Below, piece by piece: positions 7,175 to 15,968 of a DNA stretch of 26,588 nucleotides. Below the pieces are notes generated by a model, which saw only the letters and a program-made list of their open reading frames with translations, was not told the DNA's origin and searched no databases. Location of the stretch: the NCBI GenBank assembly GCA_965370495.1, contig CBDUUV010000024.1, forward strand, positions 1 to 26,588. Direction: 5' to 3'. Position 1 is the stretch's first letter. Every line of letters begins with the position of its first letter. The DNA comes from Krumholzibacterium sp965370495 (GTDB lineage Bacteria > Krumholzibacteriota > Krumholzibacteriia > Krumholzibacteriales > Krumholzibacteriaceae). The position numbers and the translations under genes are program-made.

Positions 7175-8289
7175 AGGTTGTCCATGCGTTGAGAAGTCTC
7201 GAGTTCGGTGGTGCCGAAAAGCTCGTCATCGAACTGGCATCGCGGCAGGCACAGTCGGGCAATATAGATGTGGAACTCGCATGTTTCAACCGGGGTGGCG
7301 TTCTTGAGGCTGAGGCGGCATCACGCGGGCTCCCCGTGAGTGTTACCGGACTCGGCAGGATCCGTTACCTTTCCGGGATCTCGAATATGAGGAAATATCT
7401 TCTCACCGCACGTCCCGATCTGGTCCACACCCATAATTTCCTGGCCCACGCGCACACCGCGCCGGCGGCGAGGATGCTTGGTATCCCGGTCATCCACACG
7501 AAACACGGCAGGGCCGTGACTTCGATGAGCTGGGCGCCCGCGCTCAGAAGATATATCTATTCACTGGCACACGCTGTAGTAGTAGTCTCGAAGGAGACGG
7601 GGGAGATATTTGCGAGAAGAAGCGGAATCGAGAGTTCGAAGATCAGGGTCATACATAACGGGATCGACTTGGATAGATACAGGAACATCAGGGCCGACAG
7701 GCAGGCTGTTCCAGGATTGGAAAAGATTGGCAGGGACGTGGTCGTTTTTGGCGCTGTGTCGAGACTCGACCCAGTGAAGGATCACGCGACCATGCTGCGC
7801 GCGTTCGCTGAAGTGGCGGCGAGGTACAGCGATTGTGTCTTTCTCATAGTCGGGGAGGGATCCGAGCGCGGGAATATCGAGGCGTTGATAAGGGAGCTTT
7901 CGATAGAGGGCAGGGTGATCATGCCCGGATTCACCGATGAGGTCCCCCTTTACTTGTTGTCCATGGACATGTATCTTCAGCCTTCCCTCGAGGAGGGATT
8001 ATCACTTACCCTGCTCGAGGCGGCGGCATCGGGTGTGCCGGCGGTTGTGACTCCCGTGGGTGGAAACCCGGAGGTCATCGAAGGTGGTTTCTCGGGCACA
8101 TTCGTGGATGTGGGGGACTGGCATGGACTGGCCGCGATAATGGATAGTTTCATGGAGGATCCGGTGCCATTCAGGGAGATGGCGTGCAGGGCGAGAGAAT
8201 CGGTAGAGGCAGGGTTTTCCCTGGCCAGCATGGAAGCTGGCTACAGAACACTATATTCGGAAGCCATGGGAAGAGAGGAGAACCTCTGA
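7171..8289 (+). CDS. GT4-family glycosyltransferase
   Basis: This is a cytoplasmic or membrane-associated GT-B retaining glycosyltransferase of family 4. The N-terminal acceptor domain has the GGAE loop (13-16) and a HTHNF block (87-91). The C-terminal donor domain has VSRLDPVKDH (196-205), a GEGSERG loop near 228-234, and the conserved EEGLSLTLLEAAASGVP segment where E275 and E283 form the E-x7-E motif. Length (372) is standard, and no membrane helix is seen. It starts with GTG inside the previous stop and ends sharing one base with the next start (TGATG), so the three genes form one operon. It most resembles transferases of exosortase-associated exopolysaccharide loci, but the sugar is unknown. 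Confidence 0.95.
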   Translation: MKVVHALRSLEFGGAEKLVIELASRQAQSGNIDVELACFNRGGVLEAEAASRGLPVSVTGLGRIRYLSGISNMRKYLLTARPDLVHTHNFLAHAHTAPAARMLGIPVIHTKHGRAVTSMSWAPALRRYIYSLAHAVVVVSKETGEIFARRSGIESSKIRVIHNGIDLDRYRNIRADRQAVPGLEKIGRDVVVFGAVSRLDPVKDHATMLRAFAEVAARYSDCVFLIVGEGSERGNIEALIRELSIEGRVIMPGFTDEVPLYLLSMDMYLQPSLEEGLSLTLLEAAASGVPAVVTPVGGNPEVIEGGFSGTFVDVGDWHGLAAIMDSFMEDPVPFREMACRARESVEAGFSLASMEAGYRTLYSEAMGREENL

Positions 8290-10178
8290 TGGGAAGGATT
8301 TTCGCGGCAGTTTCATTGCGGAGCGGAAAGGAAAGATCGACCCGCGCTGACATGATCGTGGAATCGATGGCCGCCGGAGCGGATGGTGTGGGTGGAGGAG
8401 TGAATATGATTACGGCGAGCAATGACGGGGTCGCGGCAGCGGGACTCATTCCCGGGAGCAGGAATTTCATATCGGGAGTTTCCCAGGAAGACCATGGCAG
8501 GGCTATCATATCCTTCCTGGGCGCGATGCCCGGCCTCGACGGCCTCTTCAGTGATGAAGGCCTCGATGTGCGCAAGGACACGGGTGCTAATCTGATCGCA
8601 CTATACAGAAAATACGGTGAGACTTTCCTGGAGAAATTGCCCGGCATGTTCTGCCTGGCCGTTTATGATGGAGACAGGAATGAGATCCTCGTCGCGGGAG
8701 ACAGGAACGGGTATTTTCCGGTCTATTACATGAAACTGCCGGAGGGTGTCGTATTTTCGTCGATGATAGAGCCACTGACTGCTCTCAAGGTCCGCAGGAG
8801 TATAGACCGGGCAGCGATGGTCGAGTATCTTTTCTTTGATGCTCTTTACGGCAGCAGGACGTTCTATCCCGATATCTCGGTGATCCCTTATGGCGGATGG
8901 CTGAAGGTCGGTATAGACGACGGGGCGGTTGTTTCCGGCACATATTTCAGCTACGAGGGTCTCTTCGATATTTCTCTGTACAGAGAGAACAGGAAAATAA
9001 ATGCTTCTTCCGTTCTCACGGAAAAGATGAGGGAAAGTATCGGACGGATATTCGGTGGCAGGGACGAGAAAGAATTCGGGCTTATGTGTGGTGGTGGGGT
9101 CGACTGCAGCTATATCGGAGGGATACTCAGAGACGAAAGGCCCGGGCTCCCGATCTTCTGCGCAACGGTCGTCGACGGGGACGTCTCGGAAGATGATATG
9201 GCCAGGGAGATGTCGGAAAAGCTGGGAAGCGATTTCTACGCCGGCTATCTGCCTCAGAAGAAATACTATCCGCTTCTCTTGAAAAGTATCCTCGATTTCG
9301 GCCAGCCGATCGCCCACCCGAATCTTGCGAGGTTCTACATAAATGCGGAGATCACGACTTCCGCGGGCAGGCCCGAACAGATTCTCGGTGTGGCGAGCGA
9401 TCTTCTGTTCGGTGGCCAGGCCAATGTCAGATCGTTCTACAAATATCTCAGACTTTCCAGGCTCATCTCATTTCTCCCGTCCAATCTCCGCCGCCTGCTG
9501 GCTGTCGCCGCGGGACGGCAGGATACGGTCGACCTTGAACTGAGGCTCAGAAATCCGTTGCATGTATTGGCCTCGGTGGGGATGGGCAACCTCGAGAGAG
9601 CGTCAGCCAGGAGCAGTATCCTGGAAGCGGTGTCCGGCATACCGGATGACAGGGAACGCGCCGTAAAGATGCTGATGATAGAGAATCTCTGTGACTACCA
9701 GCAGCACCTTTTGAACAGGCGGTACGCGATGAGTGTCAGGAAGGGAATGGGGTTGTGGTTCCCTTTCCTCGACCTGGAAGTAGTGAGGTTCGCCATTAAT
9801 CTTCCGGTGCGCCACTGTGTCGACTGGAAAACGTCGAAAAAGGTCGTCCGAAAGGCGGCGGTTCCCTACCTGGGAAGCGGGCTCGCCTCGCGGCCAAAAT
9901 GGGGTGGAGATGTACCGGTCGACAGGTGGATATCACCGCTGGCCTATCTGCTTAAGGGGGGGTTCCTGCAGCAGCAGCTTGATTTCGACCCGGCAAGACT
10001 GGCCCAGCTCCTGAGCGGTCAGCGCAAGTTATTATGGAATATGCTCGATATAGAGTTATGGGGGCGCCTCTGTCTGTTCGGTCAGGACCCCGAGGATATT
10101 CTGGCTACTATAAGGAAGAACGGACTCGAAAGTGATACTTACGAGTCCGTTACAGGGGATTCCGGTATTCAGGAGTGA
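8289..10178 (+). CDS. Asparagine-synthetase-like amidotransferase with a degenerate glutaminase site
   Basis: This is a 629-residue homologue of class II asparagine synthetase. The ATG at 8289 is chosen for the TGATG overlap with the previous gene and the GAGGAG upstream. The N-terminal domain (about 1-200) retains the fold (LPGMFCLAVYD, GDRNGYFPVYY) but begins MGRIF, so the nucleophilic Cys that follows Met in active enzymes is missing. The synthetase PP-loop reads CGGGVDCS at 267-274, whereas the family has SGGxDS. The C-terminal part has a family-like FLDLEVVRFAINLP and RPKWGGDVPVDRW. Relatives in polysaccharide loci amidate uronic acids or other sugars, and similar proteins make amides or rings in peptide pathways. 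Without Cys2 it may use free ammonia, another amine, or do another ATP-dependent step. The final gene of its operon; it converges on the lyase gene. Confidence 0.92.
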   Translation: MGRIFAAVSLRSGKERSTRADMIVESMAAGADGVGGGVNMITASNDGVAAAGLIPGSRNFISGVSQEDHGRAIISFLGAMPGLDGLFSDEGLDVRKDTGANLIALYRKYGETFLEKLPGMFCLAVYDGDRNEILVAGDRNGYFPVYYMKLPEGVVFSSMIEPLTALKVRRSIDRAAMVEYLFFDALYGSRTFYPDISVIPYGGWLKVGIDDGAVVSGTYFSYEGLFDISLYRENRKINASSVLTEKMRESIGRIFGGRDEKEFGLMCGGGVDCSYIGGILRDERPGLPIFCATVVDGDVSEDDMAREMSEKLGSDFYAGYLPQKKYYPLLLKSILDFGQPIAHPNLARFYINAEITTSAGRPEQILGVASDLLFGGQANVRSFYKYLRLSRLISFLPSNLRRLLAVAAGRQDTVDLELRLRNPLHVLASVGMGNLERASARSSILEAVSGIPDDRERAVKMLMIENLCDYQQHLLNRRYAMSVRKGMGLWFPFLDLEVVRFAINLPVRHCVDWKTSKKVVRKAAVPYLGSGLASRPKWGGDVPVDRWISPLAYLLKGGFLQQQLDFDPARLAQLLSGQRKLLWNMLDIELWGRLCLFGQDPEDILATIRKNGLESDTYESVTGDSGIQE

Positions 10179-10179
10179 A

Positions 10180-12399
10180 TCAGTTATTACCGCTTTCTAT
10201 TCCAATCCCGTTCGGGACCGGTGTCGGGAGAGGATCTTCTCCGAAATAAATATCGGTGATTACCATGCCTTCCGCGTTTGCCGCGTGTCTTGATGAACCC
10301 TCGAACGGGTTTTTCGATACAGTCACCGTTACTGATGAAACGGCAATCGTACCGGCGACGTAATAATCGGTGCCGTCCTGCATGTTCAGCATGTAGAGCT
10401 TCAGGTGTCCGCTGTACCCGCTGTAGGTGAGAGAAAAACTGTTTTCACCCGGCGGGTCGCCTTCCGGGTCGTTGCTGAAGGAGATCATGTAATCCCAGGG
10501 ATTGGAACCGGATTGAAATGCCGTCGCCACAACCCCGTTGATGCTCGAAATCACATGACTTACGTTGAAAACGCCATTGGGGTCGGTAACCTTGAGCGTG
10601 TGGAGAAAAGTCTTTGAGAGGCGTGACTCGGAAGTTTTTATTTCAAGCCTCGGTATTTCTTCGGGGATGACCTGTGAACTGACTCCATCCCGCGGATATG
10701 CCGTATGAATGAGAAGGTCGGCATTACCGTTTGAAGTACGCATGTAATTGATATCATTCGAATACTGGTCCGGTATATAGATCTGGAACACCTTGTCTAC
10801 TCCGGTGTCGAATGTGGTGCCCCGGTCCATGATCGCGATCACTTTTTCATTTTTAAGGAGGAAAAATTCACGTTCCTTGTGCGCAACCGTATTTTCGCGG
10901 TAGGAAGGTTGCGCGAGAAAAACATCGGTCATATCGCCGGAAAAGTAGAGATACTCGTCTTCAAAGACGAGATGATCGATTTCCGACGCTCCCCAGTACA
11001 GTTTTTTATCCACGTTTGGTGGAATGAACAGAAGGTTGTGGTGGCTGTCGCTGTAGAGCATCGCTTCATTGAGTTCAGTCGACTTGTCCCTGGCGAGGTA
11101 TCCTCCCTTCGATATTATGAAGTTGCCGATGCCACTATGCGCGTGATCGGAGTTGAGCAGGCCGATCCTGAAGGCCATCCAGCAGTCGTTTGCGCCCCAG
11201 CCTTCCCTCCAGAAAAGTGTTTGACCGCCATCGGCGTAGTAATAATCGGGGATATTGCCACTGTAGTTTATAGCCGGGAGCTGATCATCGTACCAGATGA
11301 ATTCGTGATACATCTTGTAGCTCGACATCCAATCCACGGTGATGTTCTCCACCCAGTATTGACCATAATTCCTGATATTCGGGTCGGTTATTCCTTTTGC
11401 GTGATAAATGGCCATAAGGACCGGGACCCTGAGCTTGGGGTCGGTGCTGCACAATCCTGCTTCACCCTCGGAATAGAAATGGTCCCCCTCGGGGTATGTG
11501 CCGAACAGGGTGAATTTTATAACTTCTTCGGGGAATGTGTAATTTTCGAGGAAATCATAGGAAACGCCGGTTTCCGCTGACTGGACAGCGGCTATGCAGG
11601 AGAAGATAAAATCGTTATTTACATTTCCGTACGCAGTGCCCTCGTTCCATATGCCACCGTTCGACCGTCCGGTTGTATTATCCATTGTCGCCCAGGCGAT
11701 CTGTTCACCTCTGGTGTACTTGATCCCCTCGACGAGCATAATATCTCTCGCGGTCTCGATATACCTGTCGGCGTCCGGGTAGCCGTGCCCATGAATCGCG
11801 TATCCGGCTGAAAGGATGGCGAGCGCATGACCGTAATAATAGTTATTCGAAGGGTCGAAGTAGCCCCACGGTTCTTCGGCGATGATCCGGTTCGCCCAGA
11901 AATCCAGCAGGTCGGAAAAACGGGTCCTTTGCGTGGATGACATCCAGTCGTAGCACCAGTCGAATACCAGTGCCGTTGCCGGGACGAGGTACCGGTCTGT
12001 ATAGAAGTTATTGAAATCTATCCATGTATTGATCGTATAGGTTCCGTAAGGGTGGTCGAAAGCGTACTCGATCATGTCCACAGCTCTCTGGGCATACCTG
12101 GTATCTTCGGTCAACTGGTACATCAGGGCGTAATTGATCGAATTCAAAAGGGATACGCACCGCGCGTCAATATACGGCCCGATATCGTCATTGATGTTAT
12201 TGTCGCACCAGGAACTCAGTGACTGTGCTGTCGGCGTGTTTCTGTTGTAACGGTCGATAAGTGTTGCCTTGAATTCCGGTGTCAGCCAGATACGTGGATG
12301 ATCCGTGCGTATCGCTGAAAACGCATCATTTCCCGTGATGGCCAGCAGGGATGGCAGAATCACCAGAACGCTTACTATTACAAGAATTATCTTTTTCAT
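10180..12399 (-). CDS. Secreted heparinase II/III-like polysaccharide lyase
   Basis: This is a 739-residue secreted protein. The signal peptide has a basic start (MKKI), a hydrophobic stretch to about residue 20 and a likely cleavage before NDAFS. After a HPRIWLTPEF entry block comes an all-helical (alpha/alpha) toroid to about residue 380, including WGYFDPSNNYYYGHALA (about 178-194) and NGGIWNEGTAYGNVNND (about 247-263). A beta-sandwich follows, starting with the family block SDHAHSGIGNFIISKGGYLARD (417-438) with His 419 and His 421. It ends in Pro-rich, Gly-rich residues without a sorting motif I recognise. It would cleave uronic-acid or similar glycan by beta-elimination in the periplasm or outside. 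Upstream AAGGTGG sets the ATG at 12399. It follows the GT4 gene by 118 bases and ends one base from the convergent AsnB-like stop. Confidence 0.82.
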   Translation of the reverse strand: MKKIILVIVSVLVILPSLLAITGNDAFSAIRTDHPRIWLTPEFKATLIDRYNRNTPTAQSLSSWCDNNINDDIGPYIDARCVSLLNSINYALMYQLTEDTRYAQRAVDMIEYAFDHPYGTYTINTWIDFNNFYTDRYLVPATALVFDWCYDWMSSTQRTRFSDLLDFWANRIIAEEPWGYFDPSNNYYYGHALAILSAGYAIHGHGYPDADRYIETARDIMLVEGIKYTRGEQIAWATMDNTTGRSNGGIWNEGTAYGNVNNDFIFSCIAAVQSAETGVSYDFLENYTFPEEVIKFTLFGTYPEGDHFYSEGEAGLCSTDPKLRVPVLMAIYHAKGITDPNIRNYGQYWVENITVDWMSSYKMYHEFIWYDDQLPAINYSGNIPDYYYADGGQTLFWREGWGANDCWMAFRIGLLNSDHAHSGIGNFIISKGGYLARDKSTELNEAMLYSDSHHNLLFIPPNVDKKLYWGASEIDHLVFEDEYLYFSGDMTDVFLAQPSYRENTVAHKEREFFLLKNEKVIAIMDRGTTFDTGVDKVFQIYIPDQYSNDINYMRTSNGNADLLIHTAYPRDGVSSQVIPEEIPRLEIKTSESRLSKTFLHTLKVTDPNGVFNVSHVISSINGVVATAFQSGSNPWDYMISFSNDPEGDPPGENSFSLTYSGYSGHLKLYMLNMQDGTDYYVAGTIAVSSVTVTVSKNPFEGSSRHAANAEGMVITDIYFGEDPLPTPVPNGIGIESGNN

Positions 12400-12517
12400 C
12401 CTTTTTCCACCTTCCGTAGTATATACGTTGCAATCTGGCTGAAGTTTCAAAAACCTCTGTATTCATAGCAAGTTCGGGTACAAAAACTGCCCCTCAAGAT
12501 AATTTGGCGATTATTTT

Positions 12518-13735
12518 TCACCTCTGGTTTTCGTACTGCTCTATAAAGTTGATTATTGTTTCTCCATGTTTCTCATATGTAAAGTCTGTTCGAAGCAATT
12601 TTTCAAGTTTTTTCGCCAGGACCGGCCAGTTTTCCCTGTCATCCAGGATCCTTGATATTGCGTTTTTCAACGATGAGCGGGATTTTGCCTTGAAAAGATA
12701 ATCCCCCTGTATCTTTCCGATAATCGATTCTATCGGTTCCTGGTCCGGTGCCAGTACAGGTTTGCCCCGAGCCATATACTCGAAAAGCTTGATCGGCGAC
12801 CTGTATTCATTCGAATGCGGGATCACGCCTATATCCATAGCTTGCAGATAGTTGCTGATTTTACTGTTCGGAACAGCCCCGGTAAAGATCAGGCGATCCT
12901 CAAAATCCATGCGGCGGCCGATCTCCTCGAGTGTACTTCTACCGGGGCCGTCACCGACCAGAAGGAGAACGACATCCGGATCGTCTCTTACGGCTTCGAT
13001 AAATGCGGGCACGAACCATTCCAGAGCATGCCATGATGTTACATGCAGGAAAAAGCCGACGAAACCGAAGACGTACTTGTCTCTGATTCCCAATTCATCC
13101 CTGATGGCGCCGCCATCGGTTTTTTGTGACAGGAAAAAATTATCCACCCCGTTAGGTATGATCTGGATCTTTTTATTGTCGATATCAGGATATCGTTCTA
13201 TTATCGCGTTTCTGAGGAAGGTCGAGACTACAGAAATTACTGTTGCATTGGAGAAGAGAGAGTGTTCGCATCTTTGGGCCAGCCACTTCAGGTGATGTCC
13301 TCTGACCCGTTCGAATCCCGAGAGTTCGTTTATTTCGACAACGAGGGGAATATTGAATCTTTTTGACAACAACCCGGAAGCACGCGAGAAAAAGAAGTGT
13401 CTCTCGTATATGAAATCATAGGTATTCTTTTTCAATGCGGAGCGTATCTTGCGGTAAGCCCAGAAGTTATAGCAATATTCTATGAATGCGAATATGAATC
13501 CCGGGATCAGTGGGACGATCGATTCAAGGACGGATCTTCTTTTTTCCCTGGCATAGGGGTTGTCTCCGGCTCTTTTTGTCGGGTCCCCCTTGCCGAGCGG
13601 CCAGATGAAATCGACTGTATACCCGCTTTGCCTGAAGGCACTCACCATTCCCCTGATATGGATTCCTTCCGATCCGGTGCCCTGGGTTCTCAAGTGATAG
13701 AGTGCCCGCCGGATTTTTCGGTTTTTTCCCTCCAT
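12518..13735 (-). CDS. GT4-like glycosyltransferase
   Basis: This is a 405-residue GT-B glycosyltransferase of the family 4 type. The N-terminal domain has YHLRTQGTGSEGIHIRGM, the glycine-rich opening near residues 13-30; a hydrophobic segment (70-96) could associate with the membrane; a donor-side linker is seen at IPNGVDNFF (193-201). The C-terminal domain has a GDGPG loop (261-265), and SPIKLFEYMARGKPVLAPD (313-331) with E319, the conserved Glu of the family, in the usual KLFEYM context; the first Glu of E-x7-E is replaced in spacing. The ATG is preceded by AGAGGTG five bases upstream. It lies 69 bases after the NodB deacetylase, so they likely share a transcript. Donor and acceptor are unknown. 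Confidence 0.93.
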   Translation of the reverse strand: MEGKNRKIRRALYHLRTQGTGSEGIHIRGMVSAFRQSGYTVDFIWPLGKGDPTKRAGDNPYAREKRRSVLESIVPLIPGFIFAFIEYCYNFWAYRKIRSALKKNTYDFIYERHFFFSRASGLLSKRFNIPLVVEINELSGFERVRGHHLKWLAQRCEHSLFSNATVISVVSTFLRNAIIERYPDIDNKKIQIIPNGVDNFFLSQKTDGGAIRDELGIRDKYVFGFVGFFLHVTSWHALEWFVPAFIEAVRDDPDVVLLLVGDGPGRSTLEEIGRRMDFEDRLIFTGAVPNSKISNYLQAMDIGVIPHSNEYRSPIKLFEYMARGKPVLAPDQEPIESIIGKIQGDYLFKAKSRSSLKNAISRILDDRENWPVLAKKLEKLLRTDFTYEKHGETIINFIEQYENQR

Positions 13736-13804
13736 GGATCACCTCTGGTTCATCTCGTATCGACAATCGACTTGAAATCCGGGACCGATTGCCTGCCGCC
13801 TGGG

Positions 13805-14839
13805 TCAGTATATCATTAATTCGGGAAATGAGACCTTTGCCCTGAAAAGAACATTCGAATCAGTTCTTTCTATCCCGATCCTCGGAACGGCTTTTGGATC
13901 GAAGTTGTCTTCATGCACTATCCCCCAGCGATACATTGTGCTGAAGAGAAACCCGCTGTCGGAGATATAATCCTTCAGGTTCTTTTCAAATCTCAGTTTT
14001 TCTTCGTTCGGGATCCTTCCGCGTCCCGGGGACCCGAAAGTTATGACTTCCTGTTTTATCTCCCGCTCTATCATTTCTTTCGATTCAAGGACTTCTTTTT
14101 TCAAAATACCGGGATCGATATTCGAGAAGATCGGATGATTGACCGAGTGAGCTCCGATTTCTATACCGTTTGTACTCATTTCCCTCAAGTGATCCCAGCT
14201 CATCATATTGCTGATCTTGTCTTTTACTATTTCGATGTCGAGTTTTTCTGACAGTATTTTTATCAGAGATTCCTTTTTTTCATCAGGAAGAGTCTTGGCT
14301 TTCTTGATTACTGTTCGGGCCGCGGTCTGCCTGTCGGGATATGCGTCCAGATTCATGTCGAGTTCCAGCGGGGATTTGATCGAAATATCCGCCCGGTTTG
14401 TTTTCTTTATGATGTAAGCGAGCTTGTCCCACCAGAAAACACGGTTTTTTCCGATGAATCCTGTGGCGGTAAACATTGTCGCGGTCAAGCCGCGTTTCTT
14501 GAGCATGGGATATGCGATCTCGTAATTGTCTATATAGCCATCATCGAAGGTGATTATAAGAGAATTGTCGGGAAACTGGTCATTCTGCCGCAGGGAGTCT
14601 CTCAGCATCCTGAAGTTGATGACCTTGAAATGTTTTGCGATATAGTCGAGCTGGTATCCGAACTGTTCTGTCGAAGCACTGACCAGGTCGCTGTCGAAAG
14701 GAAAATCCGCCGGTATATTCATAATCCTGTGATAGTTCAGAATATGAAAATATCTGCCGCGATGCAGAAGGCGAAACGGCCTTACAAGCCTGTAGGGGAT
14801 CAGGCCGAGGATCTGACCCAGCATCTGTCTTTTTGTCAT
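13805..14839 (-). CDS. Polysaccharide deacetylase (NodB/CE4 type), intact
   Basis: This is a metal-dependent carbohydrate N- or O-deacetylase of 344 residues with complete motifs: YHRI (36-39), ITFDDGYIDNYE (96-107, with D99 as base and D100 as metal ligand), HSVNH (H231 and H235, metal binding), and ITFGSPGRGR (266-275) as the third motif with Arg. A 90-residue helical insert (about 130-220) between motifs 1 and 2 is longer than the minimal domain and is seen in the cytoplasmic, polysaccharide-locus-associated group. No signal peptide is seen; a basic N-terminus could hold it near the membrane. Two adjacent ATGs (14842 and 14839) follow GGAGG; 14839 has the better spacing. It heads a minus-strand set with the GT4 and lyase genes. 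Its likely job is trimming acetyl groups from the glycan. Confidence 0.94.
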   Translation of the reverse strand: MTKRQMLGQILGLIPYRLVRPFRLLHRGRYFHILNYHRIMNIPADFPFDSDLVSASTEQFGYQLDYIAKHFKVINFRMLRDSLRQNDQFPDNSLIITFDDGYIDNYEIAYPMLKKRGLTATMFTATGFIGKNRVFWWDKLAYIIKKTNRADISIKSPLELDMNLDAYPDRQTAARTVIKKAKTLPDEKKESLIKILSEKLDIEIVKDKISNMMSWDHLREMSTNGIEIGAHSVNHPIFSNIDPGILKKEVLESKEMIEREIKQEVITFGSPGRGRIPNEEKLRFEKNLKDYISDSGFLFSTMYRWGIVHEDNFDPKAVPRIGIERTDSNVLFRAKVSFPELMIY

Positions 14840-15064
14840 CATGCCTCCAAATATATACTTGCGTGTTGATTGAAGCAATCCGCAGGCCTAAATTCAACTA
14901 TTAATTCAATACAGTGAAAATATTATCTAAAAAAGGGGGGTGGCGGCGAGGTGGACGATCAGTGATGTGTAACTGCTGTTTACTGCAGCGAGAGTCTTTC
15001 GAGGAAGGGTTTTTTTTGTTCCAATAGTATTTCAAGTCTGGTAGGATCGTATGATGAACAGTGG

Positions 15065-15089
15065 TTGACAGGGGATTTCAGGATATAAT
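15065..15089 (+). promoter_or_regulatory. Consensus -35 and -10 boxes with short spacing before the methyltransferase gene
   Basis: TTGACA at 15065-15070 and TATAAT at 15084-15089 are both perfect consensus but only 13 bases apart. An alternative -10 (TTTATC at 15089-15094) would give 18. The start codon lies about 26 bases downstream. Which box is used is not known. Confidence 0.4.
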
Positions 15090-15115
15090 TTATCAGGGAA
15101 AGGGCAGGTTTGGTT

Positions 15116-15877
15116 ATGAAGGCTTGGATTAGAAAGGTACTACCGAAAAAATCGTTTCCTGTTGCCCAGAGAATCTACCACAATATGAGATCTCTTTTTT
15201 ATATGGGAAATAATTTAGAATGCCCGATTTGTGGCGGACATTTCAGAAAATTTTTAACATTCGGAGTGGTTCCCAAACCCAACGCCGTATGCCCCAGGTG
15301 TACCAGCCACGGACGGCACAGGCTTCTCTGGCTCTATCTGCGTGACAGAACCGATTTCTTCAGAAGCAATCTGAAGGTTTTGTATTTTGCTCCGATGAAC
15401 ATCTTTCAGCACAAGATGCTGAAGATGAAGAATCTCGATTATTGCAGTGCTGATATCGATTCGCCGCTGGCGATGACAAAACAGGATATCACTGATATAA
15501 ATATACCCGATGATTCTTTCGACTGTATCATCTGTTATCATGTGTTTGAACATGTCCTGGATGATGAAAAAGCGATGAAGGAGGTTTTTCGCATTCTCAG
15601 GCCGGGTGGATGGGCGATTCTCCAGGTCCCGATCGACCAGAACAGGGAAAGAACTTTCGAGGACCCTGATGTAACGACTCCCGAGGAAAGAGAAAAGGTT
15701 TTCGGGCACTGGGAACATGTCAGGATATATGGCCTCGATTACCGTGAAAGGCTGGCTGGGGCCGGTTTTTCTGTCAAGGAGGACAGATATGCGACGGAAC
15801 TGGATCCCCAACTGGCACGGAAGTACAGTATCGGAACAGAGGAAATAATACATTTCTGCACAAAGCCGGTAAAGTAG
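15116..15877 (+). CDS. Zinc-ribbon plus SAM-dependent methyltransferase
   Basis: This is a 253-residue protein. A short Cys-rich N-terminal ribbon (C36-x2-C39 and C59-x2-C62) precedes a class I methyltransferase-like domain: LYFAPMN (88-94) stands where the glycine-rich SAM loop usually is, then YCSADID (109-115), IPDDSFDCIIC (130-140), YHVFEHVLDD (141-150, the acidic post-II block), and LRPGGWAILQVP (161-172). The family is common in polysaccharide gene sets, and the target could be a sugar or carrier; the Cys ribbon may hold zinc. The ATG at 15116 is preferred to a TTG six bases upstream because GGGCAGG sits about seven bases before it. It is the first gene of a plus-strand set, with DUF362 and flippase genes after it. 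Confidence 0.9.
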   Translation: MKAWIRKVLPKKSFPVAQRIYHNMRSLFYMGNNLECPICGGHFRKFLTFGVVPKPNAVCPRCTSHGRHRLLWLYLRDRTDFFRSNLKVLYFAPMNIFQHKMLKMKNLDYCSADIDSPLAMTKQDITDINIPDDSFDCIICYHVFEHVLDDEKAMKEVFRILRPGGWAILQVPIDQNRERTFEDPDVTTPEEREKVFGHWEHVRIYGLDYRERLAGAGFSVKEDRYATELDPQLARKYSIGTEEIIHFCTKPVK

Positions 15878-15968
15878 CCGGATACAGATTCTGGATGTTG
15901 GCAAGGAGATTGCGTCTGTCAGGCAGGAGCAGAGTTATTACAGGAACCTTTATTCGGGGTGAGATTTT

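Noticed and set aside
10879..11580. Plus-strand open frame (233 codons) opposite the lyase gene
   Set aside because: Shadow of the lyase; no signal, motif or ribosome site.
15005..15020. T-run after a weak GCTG...CAGC hairpin as a terminator
   Set aside because: Only four base pairs and no gene is transcribed into it from the left on the plus strand.
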